The notes under the pieces were generated by a model, which worked only from the letters and a program-made list of their open reading frames with translations, ran no database searches and was not told where the DNA came from. The position numbers and the translations under genes were made by a program. DNA of 56,781 nt from Salinicola aestuarinus (GTDB lineage Bacteria > Pseudomonadota > Gammaproteobacteria > Pseudomonadales > Halomonadaceae): contig NZ_PZJP01000004.1 in assembly GCF_003206645.1 (NCBI RefSeq), positions 1 through 56,781 of the forward strand. Reading direction: 5' to 3'. Positions 17,195 through 25,575 of the stretch are shown in pieces (the first letter of the stretch is position 1; each line of letters starts with the position of its first letter).

Positions 17195-18598
17195 TTGCGC
17201 GTGCGCTACTGGATCAACGAACTGTGGCGACTCGGCTACATGCTTTTCGGCCTCGGCGCGATGGGCGGGCTGCTCGGCACGCTGTTCGACGCGCTGTTCG
17301 CCGGGCTGGGCTGGGGCATTGCCGCCGGACTCGGTCTCTACGTCTTTTTGCACCTGCTTCACGTCCGCCGGCTCTACGTCTGGCTGCTGCGCCATCCGCG
17401 TGAGGCGCCGCCGCCGGGTACCGGCGTCTGGGGCGATCTGTTCGACCGCCTCTACAGCTACCAGAAAGCCCAGAGTCAGCTGCAGCAGCGCCTGCGTGAC
17501 ATCCTCCGACGCATTCAGGACTCCTGCGAGGCGATGCGCGATAGCGTCGTCATGCTCGACCCCCGCGGCGATCTGGACTGGTGGAACAGCGCGGCTTCCG
17601 AGATGCTCGGCCTCAAGCCGGACCACGACCGCGGTCGACCGATTACCAATCTGCTGCGCGACCCGCGCTTCATCGACTACTTCAACGCCGGCGACTACGC
17701 CGAACCGCTGCTGATCCCATCGCCGCTACATCACTCCCAGATGCTGCAGTTCCAGATCACGCTGTTCGGCGACAATGAGCGTCTGGTGATGGCGCGCGAT
17801 GTCACGCGACTGCACCAGCTGGAGATGATGCGCCGCGACTTCGTCGCCAATGTCTCCCATGAGCTGCGCACACCGCTGACGGTGCTGGCCGGCTACCTCG
17901 AGACCTACGCCGAACACGCCGGTGAGCTGCCGTCGCGCTGGCAGCGTGGTTTCGATCAAATGCAGGCGCAGACGACTCGCATGCAGCATCTGGTCGACGA
18001 TCTGCTGCTGCTCTCGCGCCTGGAGATCGACAGCGCCGGCGCTGACGACCTGCCGCTCGATGTCGGGACACTGCTGAAGCGCATTCTCGAGGATGCGCGT
18101 GAACTGAGCGCCGGCCGTCAGACGTTGACGCTGGAGCTCGAGGAGAGTCGCCAGCTCCTCGGCAACGCCCACGAACTCAGAAGCGCGATCTCCAACCTGG
18201 TCTTCAACGCGGTGCGCTACACCCCCGAGGGCAGTCAGATCACCCTGCGCTGGAAGACCTGGCATGACGGCAGCGCCATCGAGGTCGAGGATGACGGCGA
18301 TGGCTTCGATCCAGTCCACATTCCACGCCTGACCGAACGCTTCTATCGCATCGACAAGGGTCGAAGTACTGCGACCGGCGGCACCGGGCTCGGCCTCGCC
18401 ATCGTCAAGCACGTGCTGCTGAGACACGGCGCCAAGCTCGACATCGCCAGTCGCCCCGGCAGGGGCGCGCGCTTTCGCTGCGCGTTCGCCGGCGCTCGCC
18501 TCCTCCCGGCCGACGCCCCTTCTGCAGACGCCCCTTCTGCCAACGGCAGGCCTTTGAGTGACAGCGCGGTTCCCGAGATGCCGCCCCGCAACGTCTGA
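17195..18598 (+). CDS. phoR: Phosphate regulon sensor histidine kinase
   Basis: An inner-membrane kinase of 467 residues. Two transmembrane helices lie within the first 60 residues (DUF3329/PhoR N-terminus). A PAS domain spans about 95-200, HisKA follows with H222 in NVSHELRTPL, and then HATPase with DDGDGFDP and GGTGLGLAIV. It has no large periplasmic sensor, as in E. coli PhoR, which senses through PstSCAB and PhoU. The start is TTG at 17195 or GTG at 17201, both in frame just after the phoB stop with GGGAG upstream. A 15-bp duplication gives a repeated ADAPS near the C-terminus. Confidence 0.92.
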   Translation: MRVRYWINELWRLGYMLFGLGAMGGLLGTLFDALFAGLGWGIAAGLGLYVFLHLLHVRRLYVWLLRHPREAPPPGTGVWGDLFDRLYSYQKAQSQLQQRLRDILRRIQDSCEAMRDSVVMLDPRGDLDWWNSAASEMLGLKPDHDRGRPITNLLRDPRFIDYFNAGDYAEPLLIPSPLHHSQMLQFQITLFGDNERLVMARDVTRLHQLEMMRRDFVANVSHELRTPLTVLAGYLETYAEHAGELPSRWQRGFDQMQAQTTRMQHLVDDLLLLSRLEIDSAGADDLPLDVGTLLKRILEDARELSAGRQTLTLELEESRQLLGNAHELRSAISNLVFNAVRYTPEGSQITLRWKTWHDGSAIEVEDDGDGFDPVHIPRLTERFYRIDKGRSTATGGTGLGLAIVKHVLLRHGAKLDIASRPGRGARFRCAFAGARLLPADAPSADAPSANGRPLSDSAVPEMPPRNV

Positions 18599-18716
18599 GC
18601 CTGCGAGGCACGATACCGGCGGCGCCGGCGTCCATCCGACACGGCATGACGCTCGCCCCGCCCGGGCTGCGCCGCCCACGCCACCGCTGGCGTCACGCTT
18701 TTCTCACGGATTCCAC

Positions 18717-18743
18717 TGAATTTCGCCCCGGCGCCGCCGATAG
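18717..18743 (+). promoter_or_regulatory. Sigma-28 (FliA)-type promoter for the chemoreceptor gene
   Basis: TGAA (18717-18720), 15 bp, then GCCGATAG (18736-18743). The enteric FliA consensus is TAAA-N15-GCCGATAA, so the spacing is exact and 10 of 12 bases match. It lies 105 bp upstream of the methyl-accepting chemotaxis gene, a standard class III flagellar regulon member. Confidence 0.75.
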
Positions 18744-18847
18744 AGAGGCGGGATAGGAGACATATACTCCTCTAACTCTATTGGTGATGCCCGGCGGCGT
18801 TCGTCTTCACCCCGCCGCCGCATCGCAAGACGACGGGATGCGAAATA

Positions 18848-20539
18848 ATGACGATGCGCCAGAAGCTCTGGATGACAGTCGGCCTGATGTGGGTCGGAAT
18901 GATGGTTCTCGTGGGCTGGATGGCGCTCGAGAAACGCGACACCCTGATGAACGAACGTGTGACCAGTCTCAAGAGCTTCGTCGCCAGCGCACAGACGCTG
19001 GTCGAGCGCTACGCCGAACGCGCCGACAACGGTGAGTTCTCCACCGAGGAGGCGCAGGATCTCGCGCGCCGCAATCTTTCGGCGCTCGATCTCGACGGCA
19101 GCTACGTCTACGCCTTCGATAGCGATATCCATCTCGTCTACCACCCGAAGCGCGAAATCGGCAGCGACATGAGCAGCTTTCGCGATGACAACGGCATGTA
19201 CTTCTATCGCGAGCTCAAGGCGGTCGCGGACTCCCCCGAAGACGAAATGCTCGAGTACGTCTCCACCAACGCCGATGGCGACGACGTCTCGAAGCTCAAC
19301 TACGTGCGTTACGTTCCGGAGTGGGACTGGTATCTCGCCTCCAACGTCTACATCTCCGACATCCAGCAGGCCTTCTGGAGCGGTGTTTTCCGGATGGGGC
19401 TGGTCACCTTCTTCATCGGCCTGACGATCACGCTGGTCATGGCCTGGATCATTCGCAACGTCCTCGCCGACCTCGGGGGTGACCCGCGCGAGGCACGCGA
19501 CAGCGTCAAGCTCATCGCCGATGGCGATCTGACCCGTGCCATCGCCGTGCAGCCCAATGACGACCGCAGCGTGCTCGCGGCGATCGAAGGCATGCGTTCG
19601 CGCCTGGCCACCTCGATGACCGACGTGCGCCACGCCTCCAGCACGCTCACCGTGGGCATCAGTCAGATCCACAGCGGTAACCAGGATCTCTCCGCACGCA
19701 CCGAGCAGCAGGCGGCCTCGATCAGCGAAACCGCTTCCAGCATGGAAGAGCTGACACAGACCGTGCGTCAGAATGCCGACAATGCGCGTCAGGCCAATAA
19801 CCTGGCCGGCGAGGCGCGCACCACCGCCACCGAGGGCGGCCAGAAGATGGATCATGTCGTCACCACCATGAAGGGCATCACCGACAGCTCACGCAAGGTG
19901 ACCGAGATCGTCGGCGTGATCGACTCCATCGCCTTCCAGACCAACATTCTGGCACTCAATGCCTCGGTGGAAGCGGCACGTGCCGGCGAGCAGGGTCGCG
20001 GCTTCGCCGTGGTCGCCAACGAAGTGCGCACGCTGGCCAGCCGCAGCGCCGATGCCTCGCGGGAGATCCGCGAGCTGATCGACGCCTCGAATCGCCAGAT
20101 CGATGCCGGCTCCGAGACCGTCGCCGAAGCCGGCGAGACCATTCGCCGGGCGGTCGAGTCCGTCACTCGCATGACCGACCTCATCGAGGAGATTTCGGTC
20201 GCCTCCGGCGAGCAGTCCAACGGCATCGATCAGGTCAACAATGCCGTGGTGCAGATGGATCAGGTGACCCAGCAGAACGCGACGCTGGTCCAGGAGGCCT
20301 CCAGTGCCGCCGAGACGCTCAACGAGCAGATCGGCATGCTGGAACGCGCCCTCTCCGGCTTCCGCGTGGCCGACGAGAGCTACGGCGGCATGCTCTCCCG
20401 CCATGCCCAGCCCGCGACATCCGGGGCTCGCGAGACGGCGCCGGCACCCCGCCGCATGTCACAGACCCCCAAGACGCCTACCGTCAGCCTCAGCCGCACT
20501 GAGACCAGCAGCAGCGAGGACAACTGGGAGTCTTTCTAA
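18848..20539 (+). CDS. Methyl-accepting chemotaxis protein with single Cache sensor
   Basis: An inner-membrane chemoreceptor of 563 residues. TM1 is at about 7-25 and a periplasmic single Cache domain at about 35-185 ([28 protein letters not shown]). TM2 is at about 188-210, HAMP to about 262, and the signalling domain follows with the conserved hairpin tip region near [26 protein letters not shown]. It ends in NWESF, the CheR/CheB-tethering pentapeptide of full-length receptors. Cache sensors of this type often bind small carboxylates, but the ligand cannot be read from sequence. A sigma-28-type promoter precedes it. Confidence 0.93.
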   Translation: MTMRQKLWMTVGLMWVGMMVLVGWMALEKRDTLMNERVTSLKSFVASAQTLVERYAERADNGEFSTEEAQDLARRNLSALDLDGSYVYAFDSDIHLVYHPKREIGSDMSSFRDDNGMYFYRELKAVADSPEDEMLEYVSTNADGDDVSKLNYVRYVPEWDWYLASNVYISDIQQAFWSGVFRMGLVTFFIGLTITLVMAWIIRNVLADLGGDPREARDSVKLIADGDLTRAIAVQPNDDRSVLAAIEGMRSRLATSMTDVRHASSTLTVGISQIHSGNQDLSARTEQQAASISETASSMEELTQTVRQNADNARQANNLAGEARTTATEGGQKMDHVVTTMKGITDSSRKVTEIVGVIDSIAFQTNILALNASVEAARAGEQGRGFAVVANEVRTLASRSADASREIRELIDASNRQIDAGSETVAEAGETIRRAVESVTRMTDLIEEISVASGEQSNGIDQVNNAVVQMDQVTQQNATLVQEASSAAETLNEQIGMLERALSGFRVADESYGGMLSRHAQPATSGARETAPAPRRMSQTPKTPTVSLSRTETSSSEDNWESF

Positions 20540-20718
20540 CGGCTCCCGTTCCACTCCCCCCGGCGCCGCGTCGTGCATAGGCACGCGCGGCGCTGCGCGT
20601 TATGGTGAGACTTTCCCCCGCCGAGCGTCCGCCTGTGACCGTCGCCTCTCACTGCCATCGCGCCACACGTCTTCCTTTCCTGTCAGCGCGTCCGCGCCCC
20701 GCGCGTCGTCGATCGTCG

Positions 20719-21549
20719 ATGCCGAACCGCACGTTTGCGTTGATGCTGACGCTCGCGTCGACCCTGTTGCTTACCCCGACGCCGGTCATCGCCGAGACGA
20801 TTCCGGTCACTTTCCCGTCGCACGTGCCGCAAGGGTCGATGGTGGTCGGCCGCGTACCGCCTGCCAGTCAGGTGCGCGTCGGCGAGCGAGCGCTGCGGGT
20901 GACCGATTACGGCACGGTGGTGTTTGGCGTCGGCCGCGATGCCACCGGTGCACAGCGTGTCGCGGTGACGCCACCCGGCGGACCGGCGCAGACGGTGGCG
21001 ATCGAGATCACCCCGCGGGATTGGCCCATCGAACGTGTCGATGGCGTCCCGCCGAAGAGCGTCTCGCCGCCGCCGGAGATCGCCGCGCGCATTCAGCGCG
21101 AGCAGGCCGCCGTCAGCGCCGAGCGGACCCGTGACGACGCGCGCGTCGGCTTCGCGGAGGCGTTCATCTGGCCGGTCGAGGGGCGGATCAGCGGGCGTTT
21201 CGGCAATCAGCGTATCTACAACGGCACGCCGGGCTCGGCGCACTCGGGAATGGATATCGCCGCGGCCACCGGCACGCCGGTCAAGGCGCCGGCCAGCGGG
21301 GTGATCACCTTCGCCGATGATCTCTATCTCACGGGTGGCACCGTGCTGCTCGATCACGGCTACGGCATCAGCTCCAACTTCCTGCATCTGTCACGTCTCG
21401 ACGTCGCCGTGGGCGACCGCGTCGAACAGGGCGAGGTGATCGGACTCGTGGGGGCCACCGGCCGCGCGACGGGACCGCACCTGCACTGGGGCATGAACTG
21501 GTTCGACACCCGGATCGACCCGCTTCTGGTGCTCGAACGCGGCGAATGA
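20719..21549 (+). CDS. Secreted M23 family metallopeptidase
   Basis: A protein of 276 residues from the ATG at 20719. A signal peptide (MPNRTFALMLTLASTLLL, cleavage probably after VIA) is followed by a beta-rich linker domain and a C-terminal M23/LytM domain. Zinc and catalytic motifs are intact: HSGMD (HxxxD) and GPHLHW (HxH). Such enzymes cut peptide cross-links of peptidoglycan in the periplasm. The longer frame from 20602 would put an Arg-rich stretch before the signal peptide and is rejected. Convergent with the siderophore reductase gene. Confidence 0.88.
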   Translation: MPNRTFALMLTLASTLLLTPTPVIAETIPVTFPSHVPQGSMVVGRVPPASQVRVGERALRVTDYGTVVFGVGRDATGAQRVAVTPPGGPAQTVAIEITPRDWPIERVDGVPPKSVSPPPEIAARIQREQAAVSAERTRDDARVGFAEAFIWPVEGRISGRFGNQRIYNGTPGSAHSGMDIAAATGTPVKAPASGVITFADDLYLTGGTVLLDHGYGISSNFLHLSRLDVAVGDRVEQGEVIGLVGATGRATGPHLHWGMNWFDTRIDPLLVLERGE

Positions 21550-21647
21550 CGCGATGCCTGGCCGCACCGAGCGGGACGCCTCCCCAGACGGGGGGCGCGC
21601 GTGAAAGGGAAAGCGGCGAGAACGGGAAAGCGGCGAGCGGGGGCGCG

Positions 21648-22712
21648 TCAGGCGGCCTCGTCGTCGCGGCGCCAGTAGCCGGTGACCAGGTGCTGGCCCT
21701 TCTCCAGCTTGAACTCCTGCTTGAGCCGCTTGCGCAGCGCGTGGGTCGGCTCGGCTTCGCCGGAGAACCAGACGAAAAGGTCGTCGCATGATTCGGGCAT
21801 GGCCGCGATGACGGCCTCGGCGATGCGTTCACTCGGCGCCCGGTGGTGCTGGCGGTGGCACCAGGTCACCTGACAGTGATCCGGAACCGCGAGCTCGAGC
21901 TCGTCCGCCGGTGTCTCCACTTCCAGCCACGCTTCCACTCGGGCGCTCGCCGGCAGTGTCTCCAGCAGTCGAGCAATCGCCGGTAGCGCCGTTTCGTCGC
22001 CGCCGAGCAGGTAGTGCGAGGCCGGCGCCACGCCGCGGCCAAAGGGCCCGGCCATGCCGCAGCGGTCACCGGGGCGAGCGCGGCGGGCGAAATTGCCCCC
22101 CGGTCCCGGCGCCTCGTGGAGCAGAAAGTCGATCTCGACCTCGCCGCGGGCGAGATCGAGGCGGCGAATGGTGTAATAGCGGATCTCGGCGCGTTTCTCT
22201 GCCGGCGGCCAGTGGGTGCCACCCTCCGCGGTGGGGCGCGGCCACTGAGGCTCGGCAAGCCCTTCCGGCGGTAGATGCAGCCGCACGTGCCACTCCTCGG
22301 GATGGTCGAAGCGCGCCAGATCCTCCCCGGTCAGGGTCAGCCGGCGCATGCTTGGCGAAATATCCTCCACCCGCGTAACGCGCATCTCGCGAAAGTTGGC
22401 GAAGGTCGGTGCAGCGACGACGTCGCCATGCCAGTGCAGCGGCAGCGCATTGTCACCGGCAAACAGCGTCACGTAGTGCTCGATGACCGCACGCTGCGTC
22501 TCCAGTCCATCCCGCGACGCCGCTTCGGCTTTCATGTGGAGGCCGACGCGACTCTTCTTGAAGGTCGCCTCGCCGCCCGGCAGCGCGATGACGATGCGCT
22601 GGTCGTCGTCGCGATACTCGACGTCATACTCTTCTAGGAAAGCTCTCAATCGCGATTGAAAATCATTGGCATCGGTAAGCGTCAGTGTGGCGTCGCAGCT
22701 GAGTGCAGTCAT
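21648..22712 (-). CDS. DUF2218-siderophore-interacting protein fusion (ferric-siderophore reductase)
   Basis: A protein of 354 residues. The first 90 match DUF2218 (LPGGEATFKKSRVGLHMKAEA and the following helix). The rest is a siderophore-interacting protein of the ViuB/YqjH family: an FAD-binding RYYTIRRL motif, GPFGRG, and a C-terminal NAD(P)H-binding lobe with LLGGDETALPAIARLLE and WFSGEAE. These cytoplasmic flavoproteins reduce Fe3+ in siderophores to release Fe2+. DUF2218 is usually a separate small protein in iron loci, so the fusion supports an iron role. The start at 22712 gives a family-like beginning (MTALSCDATLTL); the frame opens at 22769. Confidence 0.86.
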   Translation of the reverse strand: MTALSCDATLTLTDANDFQSRLRAFLEEYDVEYRDDDQRIVIALPGGEATFKKSRVGLHMKAEAASRDGLETQRAVIEHYVTLFAGDNALPLHWHGDVVAAPTFANFREMRVTRVEDISPSMRRLTLTGEDLARFDHPEEWHVRLHLPPEGLAEPQWPRPTAEGGTHWPPAEKRAEIRYYTIRRLDLARGEVEIDFLLHEAPGPGGNFARRARPGDRCGMAGPFGRGVAPASHYLLGGDETALPAIARLLETLPASARVEAWLEVETPADELELAVPDHCQVTWCHRQHHRAPSERIAEAVIAAMPESCDDLFVWFSGEAEPTHALRKRLKQEFKLEKGQHLVTGYWRRDDEAA

Positions 22713-22817
22713 GATCTCGATTCGTTCAGCGGAAGTGGTCGGGCGGGGCGGCCGGCAGGCCGAAATCACAGCCTATCAGAAATGAGGCAATGAGAAAGTC
22801 TCTCAAGACGACGTGAA

Positions 22818-22869
22818 CCGCCCGTCGAGACGACGATGCCTCCGACCGTCGAGACGGGCGGAGGCATCG
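22818..22869 (-). other. Overlapping inverted repeats downstream of sodA
   Basis: CGATGCCTCCG (22834-22844) pairs perfectly with CGGAGGCATCG (22859-22869). CCGCCCGTC (22818-22826) pairs perfectly with GACGGGCGG (22853-22861). The two stems share 22859-22861, so full pairing of both at once is not possible. The region follows sodA on the minus strand and precedes the siderophore reductase. There is no U-tract, so a Rho-independent stop is uncertain. Confidence 0.55.
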
Positions 22870-22935
22870 GTGTCAGGCGTCGCTCATGAATCAGCGCGCC
22901 TCCTGCATGACCGGGATCGGACGATCCGTCTCGGC

Positions 22936-23547
22936 TCAGGCAGTCGCTTCAGCGTAGCGACGGTTCACTTCGTCCCAGTTGATCACGTCATAGAATGCCG
23001 CGATGTAGTCCGGACGCTTGTTCTGATACTTCAGATAGTAAGCGTGCTCCCAGACGTCCAGACCCAGCACCGGCGTATTGCCTTCCATCAGCGGGCTGTC
23101 CTGGTTCAGGGTGTTGATCACCTTGAGCTTCTTCTCCGGCGTGACCACGAGCCAGGCCCAGCCGCTACCGAAACGCCCGGTGGCTGCCTTCTTGAACTCC
23201 TCTTTGAAGTTCTCGTAGCCGCCCAGCTCGCTCTCGATCGCTTCACCGATCTTGCCGGTCGGCTCGCCGCCACCGTCCTGGGACATGACGGTCCAGAACA
23301 GCGAGTGGTTGGCATGACCGCCGCCATTGTTGATGACAGCCTGACGCTTGTCCTGCGGCACCTTGTCGATATCGGCCATCAGCTTGTCGACCGGCACGTC
23401 TTCGAGCCCGGTGCCTTCCAGCGCGGCATTCAGGTTATTGACGTAGGTCTGATGGTGACGAGTGTGGTGAATCTCCATCGTCATTGCATCGATCTTGGGT
23501 TCGAGGGCGTCGTAAGCGTAGGGCAGCGACGGTAGGTTATGAGCCAT
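22936..23547 (-). CDS. sodA: Superoxide dismutase, Mn-type
   Basis: A protein of 203 residues. It converts superoxide to hydrogen peroxide and oxygen in the cytoplasm. Metal ligands are the first His near residue 26 (EIHHTRHH), the His in [11 protein letters not shown], and Asp and His in [13 protein letters not shown] and NQDSPL (Gln in the second shell) are features of Mn rather than Fe enzymes, which have AAQ.WNH and NAGTPL; cambialistic use cannot be excluded. The ATG at 23547 has AAGGGAG at 8 bp. Neighbour of the iron reductase gene. Confidence 0.93.
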   Translation of the reverse strand: MAHNLPSLPYAYDALEPKIDAMTMEIHHTRHHQTYVNNLNAALEGTGLEDVPVDKLMADIDKVPQDKRQAVINNGGGHANHSLFWTVMSQDGGGEPTGKIGEAIESELGGYENFKEEFKKAATGRFGSGWAWLVVTPEKKLKVINTLNQDSPLMEGNTPVLGLDVWEHAYYLKYQNKRPDYIAAFYDVINWDEVNRRYAEATA

Positions 23548-23831
23548 GATCAAAACTCCCTTTCATGGAGGAGGCGTTGCCCGATACGGGCGCCTCGCGG
23601 GTGAACCAAAATAGTGAGCGGCGCTTTCGAGTGTCAAGCCGACAGGCAAGAGCAACATCGCCGCCCTGTCACGTATCACCTTGATGCCAAATGACTTTTC
23701 AGGCCATGTGCCGCCAATGCGGCGATGCCACGGCCCGCCCGTCATTTGACCGTTCTAGTCTAGATGGCGCGCGTGAAGGCCGCTTTCAACCCCGCAACGC
23801 GAATTCGTCACGATCAGCAGGGCCGATGGCC

Positions 23832-24581
23832 TCAGCGACCGCGCGCCAGCCGGCGATTGGCACTCGCCGGCGTGTCGCGGTAATAGCGATCCCACAGCAT
23901 CACGCCGCCAGCGACGCCGCCGGGCAGCAGCAGCAGATTGAGCACCGGCACCCATGTCGCGAGCGACATCAGTCCGCCGTAGGTCAACGTCGGCCACCAG
24001 CGCGAACGCAGCCGTCGACGCATGTCGCCAAAGCCCACCGCGTTGTTGTCCATCGGGTAATCCAGATACTGGATCGCCATCATCCAGGCCGAAAACAGCG
24101 CCCACAGAAAAGGCGTGAAGACGTTGAGCCCGGGCACGAAGCCGAGCACGAAGAGCAGCGCCATGCGCGGCAGCAGATAGCCGAGCTTGACCAGTTCCCG
24201 GCCCAGCGCATCGACGCCGGTCTTGAACCAACCCCGCTCATCGGCGGGCGGACGCCCGGTGAGGCGCGTCTCGACCTTTTCGGCGAGAAAGCCGTAGAAG
24301 GGAGCGGCGATCAGGTTCGAGACCAGCGTGAAGGTGAAAAAGACCATCAGCACCAGGCCGATGACCAGCAGCGGCCAGATCAGCCACTCCAGCCAGTCGA
24401 GCCAGTCGGGCACCTTGGCCATGCCGTAGTCGAGCCAGCCGCCGAAGTGCTCGAGCAGATAGTAGATCGTGGCGACGTAGAGCAGCAGATTGACCAGCAC
24501 CGGGCCGATGACGAAACGCCGTAGCCCGGGCTCGAGTACCAGCCGCGTACCGCGGCCGATGGCCTGAAGAGAGTAGATCAT
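23832..24581 (-). CDS. cysZ: Sulfate transporter CysZ
   Basis: A protein of 249 residues with four to six hydrophobic helices and the family segments FTLVSNLIAAPFYGFLAEKVE and FVPGLNVFTPFLWALFSAWMMAIQYLDYPMDNN. CysZ (EI24 family) is an inner-membrane sulfate permease feeding cysteine synthesis. MIYSLQAIGRG at 24581 is the family start; the frame opens 13 codons earlier. Not clustered with other cys genes here. Confidence 0.88.
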   Translation of the reverse strand: MIYSLQAIGRGTRLVLEPGLRRFVIGPVLVNLLLYVATIYYLLEHFGGWLDYGMAKVPDWLDWLEWLIWPLLVIGLVLMVFFTFTLVSNLIAAPFYGFLAEKVETRLTGRPPADERGWFKTGVDALGRELVKLGYLLPRMALLFVLGFVPGLNVFTPFLWALFSAWMMAIQYLDYPMDNNAVGFGDMRRRLRSRWWPTLTYGGLMSLATWVPVLNLLLLPGGVAGGVMLWDRYYRDTPASANRRLARGR

Positions 24582-24689
24582 GTGATTGTGCGACCCGAGA
24601 GTGCATGGCAAAAGCGACAAGCTAACACAGTCGGGTCGAGGCGAGGCGACCGCTCAATCGAGCGCGAATCCGTGGCGCCCGGCGTGGGC

Positions 24690-25424
24690 TCAGGAGCGCT
24701 CGGTTCTGCTGATATCGTCTGGGTTGAGCGCGTCGATAGAGGTGTGGCGAATATCCTGGCCCTTGACCAGATAGATCACGTGCTCGGCGAGGTTATCGGC
24801 GTGATCGCCGATACGCTCGAGCGCACGCAGCACGGTCATGACGCTGAGAACACCGCCGATGGAGCGCGAGTCTTCCATCATCAGCGTCGCCAGCGAACGC
24901 ATGGCGGTGGTGTATTCGCTATCCACCGCCGCGTCTTCCTGCACCACCTTGAAGGCGAGATCGGTATCGAAGCGAGCAAAGGCGGTCAGCGCGTCACGCA
25001 GCATGTTGCGCACGTGTTCGCTGATGTGACGAATCTCGACACTGCCCTGGGGAATGCGGCCGGCATCGATCAGGTCGAGCGCGTTGCGGGCGATCTTGTT
25101 GGCCTCGTCACCCATCCGCTCGAGATCGTTGGTGGCGCGAATCACCGCGATCACCAGACGCAGGTCGGAGGCGGCCGGCTGGCGGCGGGCCAGAATGCCG
25201 GTGCAATCCTCGTCGATCCGCAGCTGCATCTCGTTGACGCTGGTGTCGTTGTCGCGAACCCGCGTTGCCAGCTTGCCATCCCCCTCGAGCAGCGCTGTCA
25301 CGGCTTCCTGTAGCTGACGCTCGACCAGCCCACCCATTGCCATCAGCTGGGTCTTGATCGTTTCGAGGTCCTGATTGAACTGCTGCGAAATATGCTGACT
25401 GTGGGTATCGCTGGTGATATCCAT
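24690..25424 (-). CDS. phoU: Phosphate signalling protein PhoU
   Basis: A protein of 244 residues made of two three-helix PhoU repeats, each with the metal-binding E/DxxxD pattern (ATNDLERMGDEANKIA near 95-110 and RALERIGDHADNLAEHVIYL near 200-219). PhoU links the PstSCAB transporter to PhoR and keeps the Pho regulon off when phosphate is plentiful. It lies 6 kb from phoBR, with no pst genes in the window. The start at 25424 follows CCGGAG. Confidence 0.94.
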   Translation of the reverse strand: MDITSDTHSQHISQQFNQDLETIKTQLMAMGGLVERQLQEAVTALLEGDGKLATRVRDNDTSVNEMQLRIDEDCTGILARRQPAASDLRLVIAVIRATNDLERMGDEANKIARNALDLIDAGRIPQGSVEIRHISEHVRNMLRDALTAFARFDTDLAFKVVQEDAAVDSEYTTAMRSLATLMMEDSRSIGGVLSVMTVLRALERIGDHADNLAEHVIYLVKGQDIRHTSIDALNPDDISRTERS

Positions 25425-25575
25425 GAAAACTCCGGGGCGGGACGGTGGGTCCGCTAAGCAAGGAAGTAAGACGGCGCGCAACGCATGATCATGTCACGAC
25501 GATATTGCAAAACCGTGACGGCGGCGACCCGACGTCAGTGGCGGCGCTGGCACGCCACCACCGAGCCGGAAGCGG

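Noticed and set aside
18704..19855. 383-codon minus-strand frame
   Set aside because: Antisense shadow of the chemoreceptor gene, produced by high GC at third codon positions.
20566..20600. GC-rich imperfect hairpin after the chemoreceptor gene as a terminator
   Set aside because: Stem has mismatches and there is no U-tract.
22791..22805. TGAGA-AAGTC-TCTCA dyad upstream of the siderophore reductase
   Set aside because: Short arms and no match to a known Fur or SoxR site; too weak to list as an operator.
25494..25520. GTCACG...CGTGAC pair upstream of phoU as a Pho box
   Set aside because: Arms are inverted rather than direct repeats and the spacing does not fit 11 bp.
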